A stretch of DNA of 64,000 nt from Prunella strophiata (taxonomy: Eukaryota > Chordata > Aves > Passeriformes > Prunellidae), in contig JAZBQD010000001.1 of assembly GCA_036583965.1 (NCBI GenBank), positions 29,298,597 to 29,362,596 on the forward strand, read 5' to 3'. This document shows, piece after piece, positions 28,301 through 39,500 of the stretch. A model generated the notes under the pieces. That model ran no database searches. It was given only the letters and a program-made list of their open reading frames with translations, and had not been told where the DNA came from. Within the stretch, counting starts at the first letter, position 1; every line of letters begins with the position of its first letter. Both the position numbers and the translations under genes were made by a program.

Positions 28301-29399
28301 TTCATTTCTGATGCCTTAATCCACATTAGCTATGCCAAGAGCATAAAACAAAATGGAGTGAACCTTACTTTTAGGGTATCTTTTTTCGGTCAGTTTTACA
28401 TCCTGATCTGTTTGTACTATGGGATTTTATTCACTCAGTAATGTCAGTAAGAAGTAGTTGTGCTGGTTTATATAATAGCTGCCCTTAGCTGTTCATTGCT
28501 GCCCCTGTGTTACCCCTCTCTCATGCCAGCATGATCATTTCTGCAGCTGATTTTCTCAGTTCACTTTACTGTGCAATCTGGCTCATAGCTAGCAAGAGAA
28601 AATGTGTTTTTTTCATGAACCAGTTTCCTGAACTTTTTCACTATGAATATGCAAAGAAGGAAAATGCTTCTGAATACCTAAATTCTTCATGACTGCAAAG
28701 GGAAAGAAAAGCTTTTCTAGTGTTATCCCATAGGAAATATTCCATATTCGAAAGTAATAGTCCAGCCTGCAGGACTGACTCCTGAAGCTCTACTACCTTA
28801 CAAAGGCACACAAAAATTTGCCCAGTACAGACCCATCTAAAGGGGTAATGGTTATCACACCAGTTACAAGTGGAGCACAGCCCACACTGTGGAGGAGAGG
28901 ACCAGAGCCTCAGTGGAGCTGGGTGCCATGCCACACAGAATGTGATGGGACATCTCCATTTGTACCTGCTCTCATCCAAGCCTGTAGAAGAGAAGGGAAG
29001 GGTTTATCCTAGGCTGGTTCTAACTTCTAATCTGCAGATTCCTCAAGTCAAAGAAGAGCCAGCTAAGCAGTGAAACACGACAAAATGCCTAATTCCAAAC
29101 CTAGTATTGCTAACCCACCAGCAGAGCACTAGTGAAAACAATCTGCTACAGTTGGCTATGTATTCATCCTAATATTTGGAAGACAGCATGCAGGGGGACT
29201 TCAACAGGAATAAACCCTTTCTGGTTTTTGCCTGTATTTCATCCCAAGCCTCAACTCTAAAAGATCTAATTTCTCCTGCTAACATAGCTTAAAAACATGA
29301 CTGCAATAAGGCAGTGTTTTCCTTAAACTAAAATTAATTCTGAAAACAATTTTCTGTATATAAAGTCTAGGTAGATTTATTTTTCTATTGAAAATTAAA
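25396..29399. other. AT-rich non-coding sequence, no gene recognised
   Basis: No supported coding exon. A short TG repeat lies near 26117-26128. A somewhat GC-richer segment at about 28100-28280 and another at 28830-29010 carry overlapping short open frames on both strands without domain similarity. Nothing else can be named. Confidence 0.65.
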
Positions 29400-29870
29400 G
29401 TTTACTTTTGGCAGATGATGAGGGAGAAACGGGTTAGTGGAAAGCAAAGACACATTCTACCCTTGACTTCTTTTGTCCGGTCATCTTTCCTCCATTTGCC
29501 AGAAATTACAAAGCAATCGAGTTCAAAGGCACCACACATTGTGAGTCACAGACTGGATTTCCAGCGTGTTTATGTTGGATGTATTTGCATAATGGTTGTA
29601 GTGAGTGCTGTGGCCCTACACCAGAGACAGACATGCCCGCACTTCCACTGGCAGCCTTCCAGCGCCCGGATAAAACAGGAATTCCTTGCTGGGTGGGACT
29701 CCCTTACACCCTGCATGTTCGGAAGAAAGCACTTTCATATTGGCATAACTGATTCCTCATTAGTGTTTTTCTTGTTAAAACATGAGACCTGGGCTGGGCC
29801 AGACTCTGGGCTGATGTGCGTACTCTGAGCCCGTCTCAGGCGGCGGGGCAGCACGGCCAGTGCAGGCAGG
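29400..29870. other. CpG-enriched left flank of the minisatellite
   Basis: About a dozen CpG dinucleotides fall in some 470 bp, whereas surrounding sequence often shows none in several hundred bases. They cluster around 29635-29670 and 29815-29856 (CGGCGGGG and CACGGCC are the densest). No TATA box, start codon context or splice structure supports a promoter or exon. It could be a small methylation-poor element or simply the GC-rich shoulder of the array. Confidence 0.45.
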
Positions 29871-32800
29871 CCTGGAGCTGCAGAGCTGCTGCCCCATCTG
29901 TGCCAGGACAGGCTGGTGGAACTGCAGAGCTCCTGCACCATCTGTGCCAGGACAGGCTGATGGAACTGCAGAGCTGCTGCCCCATCTGTGCCAGGACAGG
30001 CTGGTGGAACTGCAGAGCTCCTGCACCATCTGTGCCAGGACAGGCTGGTGGAACTGCGGAGCTCCTGCCCCATCTGTGCCAGGACAGGCTGATGGAACTG
30101 CAGAGCTGCTGCCCCATCTGTGCCAGGACAGGCTGATGGAGCTGCGGAGCTCCTGCCCCATCTGTGCCAGGACAGGCTGATGGAGCTGCGGAGCTCCTGC
30201 ACCATCTGTGCCAGGACAGGCTGATGGAACTGCAGAGCTGCTGCCCCATCTGTGCCAGGACAGGCTGATGGAGCTGCGGAGCTGCTGCCCCATCTGTGCC
30301 AGGACAGGCTGATGGAACTGCAGAGCTGCTGCCCCATCTGTGCCAGGACAGGCTGATGGAGCTGCGGAGCTCCTGTCTGCACTCCTGCCCCATCTGTGCC
30401 AGGACAGGCTGATGGAACTGCAGAGCTGCTGCCCCATCGTGCCAGGACAGGCTGATGGAGCTGCGGAGCTGCTGCCCCATCTGTGCCAGGACAGGCTGAT
30501 GGAGCTGCAGAGCTCCTGCACCATCTGTGCCAGGACAGGCTGATGGAACTGCAGAGCTCCTGCCCCATCTGTGCCAGGACAGGCTGGTGGAACTGCAGAG
30601 CTCCTGCACCATCTGTGCCAGGAAGGCTGATGGAGCTGCAGAGCTGCTGCCCCATCTGTGCCAGGACAGGCTGATGGAGCTGCAGAGCTCCTGCCCCATC
30701 TGTGCCAGGACAGGCTGATGGAGCTGCAGAGCTCCTGCCCCATCTGTGCCAGGACAGGCTGATGGAGCTGCAGAGCTGCTGCCCCATCTGTGCCAGGACA
30801 GGCTGATGGAGCTGCGGAGCTGCTGCCCCATCTGTTGCCAGGACAGGCTGATGGAACTGCAGAGCTCCTGCCCCATCTGTGCCAGGAAGGCTGATGGAGC
30901 TGCAGAGCTGCTGCCCCATCTGTGCCAGGACAGGCTGATGGAACTGCAGAGCTCCTGCCCCATCTGTGCCAGGAAGGCTGATGGAGCTGCAGAGCTGCTG
31001 CCCCATCTGTGCCAGGACAGGCTGATGGAGCTGCAGAGCTGCTGCCCCATCTGTGCCAGAACAGGCTGATGGAGCTGCGGAGCTCCTGTCTGCACTCCTG
31101 CCCCATCTGTGCCAGGACAGGCTGATGGAGCTGTGCAGCTCCTGTCTGCACTCCTGCCCCATCTGTGCCAGGACAGGCTGTCACTGCACAGCCCTGGCCC
31201 CGGGCTCAGCCCATCTGTGCCAGGACAGGCTGATGGAGCTGCAGAGCTGCTGCCCCATCTGTGCCAGACAGGCTGATGGAGCTGCAGAGCTGCTGCCCCA
31301 TCTGTGCCAGGACAGGCTGATGGAGCTGCGGAGCTCCTGTCTGCACTCCTGCCCCATCTGTGCCAGGACAGGCTGATGGAGCTGCAGAGCTGCTGCCCCA
31401 TCTGTGCCAGGACAGGCTGATGGAGCTGCAGAGCTGCTGCCCCATCTGTGCCAGGAAGGCTGATGGAGCTGCAGAGCTGCTGCCCCATCTGTGCCAGGAC
31501 AGGCTGATGGAACTGCAGAGCTGCTGCCCCATCTGTGCCAGGACAGGCTGATGGAGCTGCAGAGCTGCTGCCCCATCTGTGCCAGGACAGGCTGATGGAG
31601 CTGCGGAGCTCCTGTCTGCACTCCTGCCCCATCTGTGCCAGGACAGGCTGATGGAGCTGCAGAGCTGCTGCCCCATCTGTGCCAGGACAGGCTGATGGAA
31701 CTGCAGAGCTCCTGCACCATCTGTGCCAGGACAGGCTGATGGAGCTGCGGAGCTCCTGTCTGCACTCCTGCCCCATCTGTGCCAGGACAGGCTGATGGAG
31801 CTGCGGAGCTCCTGTCTGCACTCCTGCCCCATCTGTGCCAGGACAGGCTGATGGAGCTGCAGAGCTGCTGCCCCATCTGTGCCAGGACAGGCTGATGGAA
31901 CTGCAGAGCTGCTGCCCCATCTGTGCCAGGACAGGCTGATGGAGCTGCGGAGCTCCTGCCCCATCTGTGCCAGGACAGGCTGATGGAGCTGCAGAGCTGC
32001 TGCCCCATCTGTGCCAGGACAGGCTGATGGAGCTGCGGAGCTCCTGTCTGCACTCCTGCCCCATCTGTGCCAGGACAGGCTGATGGAACTGCAGAGCTGC
32101 TGCCCCATCTGTGCCAGGACAGGCTGATGGAACTGCAGAGCTGCTGCCCCATCTGTGCCAGGACAGGCTGATGGAGCTGCAGAGCTGCTGCCCCATCTGT
32201 GCCAGGACAGGCTGATGGAGCTGCAGAGCTCCTGCCCCATCTGTGCCAGGAAGGCTGATGGAGCTGCAGAGCTGCTGCCCCATCTGTGCCAGGACAGGCT
32301 GATGGAGCTGCAGAGCTGCTGCCCCATCTGTGCCAGGACAGGCTGATGGAGCTGCAGAGCTCCTGCACCATCTGTGCCAGGACAGGCTGATGGAACTGCA
32401 GAGCTCCTGCCCCATCTGTGCCAGGACAGGCTGATGGAGCTGCAGAGCTGCTGCCCCATCTGTGCCAGGACAGGCTGATGGAGCTGCAGAGCTGCTGCCC
32501 CATCTGTGCCAGGACAGGCTGATGGAGCTGCAGAGCTGCTGCCCCATCTGTGCCAGGACAGGCTGATGGAGCTGCAGAGCTCCTGCCCCATCTGTGCCAG
32601 GACAGGCTGATGGAGCTGCAGAGCTCCTGCCCCATCTGTGCCAGGACAGGCTGATGGAACTGCAGAGCTGCTGCCCCATCTGTGCCAGGACAGGCTGATG
32701 GAACTGCAGAGCTCCTGCACCATCTGTGCCAGGACAGGCTGATGGAGCTGCGGAGCTCCTGTCTGCACTCCTGCCCCATCTGTGCCAGGACAGGCTGATG

Positions 32801-33540
32801 GAGCTGCGGAGCTCCTGTCTGCACTCCTGCCCCATCTGTGCCAGGACAGGCTGATGGAACTGCAGAGCTGCTGCCCCATCTGTGCCAGGACAGGCTGATG
32901 GAGCTGCGGAGCTCCTGTCTGCACTCCTGCCCCATCTGTGCCAGGACAGGCTGATGGAGCTGCAGAGCTCCTGCCCCATCTGTGCCAGGACAGGCTGATG
33001 GAGCTGTGCAGATCCTGCCCCATCTGTGCCAGGACAGGCTGATGGAGCTGCAGAGCTCCTGCCCCATCTGTGCCAGAACAGGCTGATGGAGCTGCGGAGC
33101 TCCTGTCTGCACTCCTGCCCCATCTGTGCCAGGACAGGCTGATGGAGCTGCGGAGCTCCTGTCTGCACTCCTGCCCCATCTGTGCCAGGACAGGCTGATG
33201 GAGCTGCAGAGCTGCTGCCCCATCTGTGCCAGGACAGGCTGATGGAACTGCAGAGCTGCTGCCCCATCTGTGCCAGGACAGGCTGATGGAGCTGCGGAGC
33301 TCCTGTCTGCACTCCTGCCCCATCTGTGCCAGGACAGGCTGATGGAGCTGCAGAGCTCCTGCCCCATCTGTGCCAGGACAGGCTGATGGAGCTGCAGAGC
33401 TCCTGCCCCATCTGTGCCAGGACAGGCTGATGGAGCTGTGCAGCTCCTGCCCCATCTGTGCCAGGACAGGCTGATGGAGCTGCAGAGCTCCTGCCCCATC
33501 TGTGCCAGGACAGGCTGATGGAACTGCAGAGCTGCTGCCC
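29871..33540. repeat. GC-rich minisatellite array, 44-bp unit, about 80 copies
   Basis: The unit on the plus strand reads approximately GGCTGATGGAGCTGCAGAGC followed by TGCTGCCCCATCTGTGCC and AGGACA (44 bp). A second class is 56 bp long because 12 extra bases (TCTGCACTCCTG) are inserted after GAGCTCCTG; I count 14 of these. Rarer units lack one base (GCCAGGAAGG, five cases) or carry other single-base indels (near 30438, 30834 and 31266). One divergent spacer unit lies at about 31175-31215. Common variable positions are GCAGAGC or GCGGAGC, GCTGCTGCC or GCTCCTGCC, GGAGCTG or GGAACTG, and CTGGTGG or CTGATGG. The minus strand of the unit has no TAA, TAG or TGA in any frame, so very long open frames appear there (1,236, 810 and 785 codons in overlapping frames). 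They are artefacts. The copy number estimate comes from length, not from a full count. Confidence 0.97.
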
Positions 33541-36500
33541 TGACAAGACTTAATAGAGGACATTCAATCTGGCAGATAACTCTGCACTTCCTTTCTAAGC
33601 AGGAGGGAAACACAAGTTCTTTTCAATAAATAAGAGGGTTACAAATAGAGGAGGCGCTCATACATATCTGCAGATGCTATGGCAAGGCCATTTTAAAGAA
33701 GCTTTCAAATTTTGGATTTTTACAGTTGTATTTGTGCCCCAAGGACACTTGAGAGAAACAAGAAAAAAACACAGATGCAAAGAAAGCAATAGTCAGAAGT
33801 GCAACCCCAGGGAAGGGCAGGGAGGGAGGGCTCTGTAGCATGAAAGTAGCTGAGGAAGTGAACATGGAAGCTGAGAGCACAAGAGTACCCATTTGGGGCA
33901 CAAGACACCGTTCTTTAGTTTTGGTCGATGAACAGACCCACACAGGAGAGACACACACACTGTACACACAGAATGCTTCTCTTCTCCATTTAAAAGGCAT
34001 GCTTAGGTCAGGAGCTCTCTCTGGGCTAATTGCTTGAGCCTGAAATGGCACTGCTGGTGTCTGGGAAACTGTTTCTATTTATTATAAGCCTGTCTGTTCC
34101 CCAGGCTGCATCAGCACAGTCTCCACAGGCAGGATCAGACCTTGCAGGAAGGGGATGTCATGCTGCAGTGCTGGGCAACTGATGCCACTGCCTCCTCTGT
34201 TTGTCAGCCAAGGAAAGCTAAGGCTCTTGTCTCAGTTATTTTTCATGCAAGCTGCTTGTGCTAACCAGCTGTCATTATTTCAAATGGAAAATGTGGTTGG
34301 TAGAACAGGTTAGCAACTTGTGTTGTGCTGTTTCTAACTGGTATCATGTTATCACATGCTAGTGTCTGCAAATGTGGACACAAAGGCACCTTATGCCAAA
34401 ACACTGTATTAATCTTTGAATTCCTGTATGGTAGCAGTACTAAAACACAAAGCTGCTCTTTCTCTTCATAAAAGAAAGAAGGAAAAATAATCAGTGTGGG
34501 GCAAAATCCCCCATCTGGAAGGTTTTTCTTTTCTGCCCTGACAATTTTTGTGTGTGAACTATAGTAGCTTTTTGTATTGAAAACTGGCCACTCCTAACTG
34601 ATGAGCTCACTGCTATCAGTTGAAGTCATTGTTGCTCATCCTGAAGAGACATTAGGACAGAAACTCAGCAACAGCAAATCAGCTGCTCCACTGAAGAAAA
34701 GTGAACAGTAGTGATTTATGTCAGCTAAAAGTCAAGATTCATCCTTCTTAAAGACACAGCTTGTTCCAGTAAGGAACCTCACTCAGCCTACAGGGAAGGG
34801 ATGAAGAAGCACTTAATCAGGTCAAAGAGTATGTGGGGAACCACAGATATTTCCAAATGTACAGAAAAAAAAAGCCCCATCACTGGACTTGAAGATGTGT
34901 TGCAAAGAAATCACTGATTATATCACTACACTAGTCCTATCAATTTTTCAGGAGGAGACTCACACAGGCCAGGGCACATTTGATTACTTCAGGGTGCGAG
35001 TGTGAAAACACATGTCCAGGAGAAGCAGCAAAAGCATAGCTCCTCAGACAGCAAAATGCCTTCTGGAGTTCCCTGGTACTGGTGGAGTGAGCAGGGTGGA
35101 GTGACTGCAGATTTCTACATTTACTGAAGAGGTGCAGTGCTTTTTCCCCTGCAGGGGGAAAGGAACAGGTGGAGGTAAACCCTTCTCTTCTCAGCTGTCT
35201 GCTATCCCCTTCCCTGTGGAAATCACACCTTGTTATCAGCTCCATCTCCTCCCTTCCCAAAATGCAGATGCTGCAGTTTGTACAGATGCCATGTGGTTCA
35301 TGGCATAAGACCTTGGGGGAAACAATACAGTCACTTCTGTTGTTCAATATTAACTCTGTGAGCTCATTGCACTCTAAGAATCCTTTCTTGGATCAGTGAT
35401 GCCATTACTGGAAATATCAGCAGAACTACAATAGACTCTACCATTCTTTCCTGCATATGAATTTCATCTTGGATTGGTTGGTGCAACTTTTTCCAGGAGG
35501 CCACAGCTAGTTCCCATTGTTTTACTCAATACAGTTATATTGGTATTTCTAGCTGTTTCTGGACAGCAAAAACTTGTTTGCTTTTATTTCATCCTCCTCT
35601 TACTTATGGATGCAGTCATAGGTTTAAATGTGTTATGGCTCAGAGTTGACAGCTGGTTTCTTTTCCAGTATTCTAAAAATTACAGTTTGCCTTTCACAAT
35701 TTCTACTACGTGCCACTCCTACTGCTCAGTTGTTAAGCAACAAAACACATTAAAAAAAATAAGGGAATTAGAGGGTGTCAATTCAGTTTAGAAGAAAAAA
35801 AAAAAGCCACTGAAAAGCCACATCACTTAATTCTGATTCAGAAAAGATCATGTTCATACCTGTGAACAGAAATGAACATTGCTACGGTGTGCAAGGACTC
35901 TGTGAACCAACACCACAAATTAATATTTCCCTGCCTTGCTTGTAAGGAAATAGCATACATACTGTCAGGCAGTCATGGTAAATGTACCTCTTTGAAAAGT
36001 TGGTTTCTCTTTGGAAAGTTAGTTACTTCAGCAAGTAGTTTTCCACTAAAAAAAAATTAAGAATTTTGCATTTTTCCCCCACATTCTAGGAATGTTTTGA
36101 TTTTTTTTTTTTTATTTGACAGTTACTTAGTAATTATTCAAGTCTGACATTATGAAAATTAATATTATTCCATAGTATAAACTATCTTCAGAGGTCAGGT
36201 GGGAAAAGAGGATATGATCATGTCTTTGAAATACACAAAGTTTATAATTCCAAATTAGAACAAAACCACAACAATTAAAAAATTAGAGTTCTCAGAGTAA
36301 CAATTTTGCCTCCTGACTGATAATTTCTTTTTAAGACCTCTGCACTTTTTGCTTTATGAATGATCTGCTGAATGGCCTTGTACAAGTCACTTATCCTCTT
36401 TATGCCTCAGAGCAGATACAGCTGAGAGAGATACACACCAGCTATAACCATGTGTCATTATGCTGGGGCAATGCAGTGTGTCAACCTAACTATTATCTTA

Positions 36501-39500
36501 TTCTGCTTACATGGGGTGCATCCATGCAGATTTTGCTTACCTAGACAAGTCTCCCATTTGCAATTTCTAATAAATGGGGTAAGGAACATATACTGCAGCT
36601 GCTCAAAGTTTAGAGAAATTACTCCTCTCTCCCTGCCCCAAACAACAACAATAATTTTTCCCTCCATCTCTTGTGACTGCAGTTCTTGGAAGCAGGGCTG
36701 CATACATGATGCAGCTAAAGGCAATGGGTAGCTGTTTTCAAATATCTGAGGTACTGCTTTCAGCTGCATAAGATGTTGTGGTCTCCTGTTCCATGACAGC
36801 AAGAAAATCCAATGCCTGTTTTTATGCAATAGCAGAGAGCTGTGATTGAAATGGCAAATCCACTCGAAAAAGAGCAGCCACATCCAAGGAGGGCAGGGGG
36901 CACAAGTGTGTGGGCAGCAGCCCTGGGGGTTGGTGTCTGAGTGGCAGGACCATGTAAATAACATTTTGAGGTGCATTATTGTTAGCTGCCTCTGAGATTG
37001 TCAAGTTGCTGCACCTCTGGTTCCTGCAGCCAAAATGCACCCTGTAGTTATGATGCTTCCCTTCTGAGGAAGCTGCAGGTTTAGATGAGCTTTCTTGCTT
37101 AAGTGAAGACCTTTCCTGCTAACTACAGATCTATATATGTGTTATCAATTGTGCCACCCTGGAAGCACTTAATCTGTTAACAGCAGAATGTAGGAGGATA
37201 TTACTGCTCACAAATGCAAAGTCAGAAAGATTATATTAAGCACACATTAGGATACCTGACATTAACTACAGCATGTTTACATGGTATATCTTCCCACAGC
37301 TTATATGCTTGAAATGCCTTTGCTGAAGCTGGCAGGTTTCCATTCCACAGTTACCTGAAAGAAATGTGAGCAGGAGGAAACTCTTGAAGCTGCAGCTCTG
37401 TGCAAGCCATATGTTACTTGCAGATGCAGAAGACTTACCTATTAAAATTCAGAGCAGCTGTGTTCAATGATAAAATGATAACTACTAGCAGCCCTTTCTC
37501 CAGGGAGCTGAGCCACCATGGTCTGTGCCAAGGAAAAACAGGGAACTGTTTCCAGAGAGCTGGATGGCAAGTCATAGACAGCCAAAGGGAGGACACAGAA
37601 TCCCAGGAACTGGTTTTGTTTGCAGCATTTATTCAGGTCAGCTAAAGGACCTGCACACCCCACAAAATCAGACTTATTCTAGTATACCCTTAGTACTTCC
37701 TTCACTCTGTGTGCATGGGAAGCTCCTTTCTAAAGTTTCCATTCCTATTAGAAGCACTTTTTATAATCTTATCCTTCTAGTTTCAGCCTCAGCTCAACAC
37801 CCACTATTTAACTGGCAGGTGATCCTCTGTAGCTGTGTGAGCAGCCAACAAAGGTCTTCCCACTTTTTATCTGCAGCTCTTTATTACAACTGGAGCTGAA
37901 AAATGAGATGACACATCAAAAGGATTTGGTCTGGATTTCAAATTTCACAGTATTCATGGTTTTGTTGATTCCCTCATTTTGGATTCAGACCACCTTAAAA
38001 AGTCAGTCACCAATAGCTCATTTCACCTCCAGATATCAAGTTCCCTCACACAAACTCACAGTACATCTGGCTACACAGTCCTAAACCATTTTACTCTGGA
38101 TTGCCTCTTACATGCTGCCCCTCACCCTGATGACAGGTCTCTGGTAGCATTTGACAGTGATGTCCACTATTTACCCTTACTTGCTCTCACAATTGTCCCT
38201 TTTCCACAGTTGCCCTTTCTGTGGCAACAAGAGGGTGTTGCATGGGCCAGCTGATCCTTTTGTGCTGGGCTGCATGCCCTCCACACTCCTCATCCATCTT
38301 CTCTTGAGTGATATTGTTTTCATTAAGGATTCAAATCCATTAGTGGAAGGAGGCTAGGGACATAATGCATCTTCAGTGTTTCTTTTTGTGAACACTTATT
38401 TTTCCTTCTCTCTTGTAATTCTTACATTTACTTTAATTAAGCCCTGAAACAAAATCACTCAGGCTTACTCAGCAAGTGTGACTGGTGTTCTCAAGATGAG
38501 AGTAAAGTACAGCCAGTAAATCTACAACATACACCCCAGTGGGCACATGTGTCAGCCTCCTGCCAGGGTAGCATGGGCTGTCAGGGTTGGAGAAGTAAGC
38601 AACAAACTCCTTTTTTCATGGCACTGCTCATAGGTGCACTGTTTCCTCTGGGATTTCTGGTGGTTTTCTTATTTCTGCCCCTTTTGGGCAGGGAGTCCAG
38701 AGAGGGGTAGGCAAGAAGGCAGAATGAGTCGTCAGACTGTCTCCCTGCTTTGGGCACAGCAGTCTGCACTGTCCCAGGGCACAGAACACCTCCATTTAGT
38801 TTGCTCCAGGATCTAGACTCCTGCTGGGGGAGGTCTCTGCTGCTTGCATCTCACTGTGAGCTCCAGATCCAATGATGCCCTCAATCAGTGCCTGGGATCA
38901 TTAAGTCATGATCAACATGATTTTGATCAGTGCTTAATCAAGTGCAAATCTAAAGTCTTGGAAGGGAAAGATTTCCCCCACATGCTGTGCTTTTGCATAA
39001 ATGTGAAAGGCTTCAAGAAACACAGCTAGGGATGAATGGCTGCAGTACAGACAAAAGTCTGTTCCCACAGATATATTACATATGCAGGGCTGTTGCTTTT
39101 TAAAATTCCCTTCTTGTGTCAGAATAGGAGACTTAGAAGCCTTTCTTAATTTAGATATGTGTTGTTGCCACCAGATTTCTAAATGATAACCTAGACCTTT
39201 GCCTACTGATAGTAACACTCTGACCAAAATGTGAAGGTGATACACCATCCTCTGCATCTCTTTATAGAATGATATTTTTGTTCATTGACAAAATGAACAT
39301 TTTAGCTGAAAGCTGGTGTGGTCAGGAACTTTGCTTCACTGGTCAGTCAGTACCTGCCAGTAACTGAGAAGTAATTTGTAACTGGGAATAATGACAGTTT
39401 TTCTCCATCTCAGATTCAGTGGAATTGCAGCATGGTAAGTGGCCAGCAAAGCTGTTTCAGAGCAAATCACAGCCATCACAAATAGGTGCATGCCAGAAAC

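Noticed and set aside
29816..32346. Plus-strand array frames with repeated CPIC motifs that look like zinc-binding RING or LIM cysteines
   Set aside because: The CPIC pairs come from the nucleotide string TGCCCCATCTGTGCC in one frame. The TGA inside CTGATGG stops each frame every few units, so no continuous protein exists.
29871..33540. CRISPR array
   Set aside because: The units are contiguous without unique spacers, and variation is spread through the unit, so this is a minisatellite.
29836..33546. Minus-strand open frame of 1,236 codons (and overlapping 810- and 785-codon frames)
   Set aside because: All three minus frames are open because the repeat unit lacks stop trinucleotides on that strand. 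The peptides are rotating translations of a minisatellite, with no signal peptide, domain or frame preservation.
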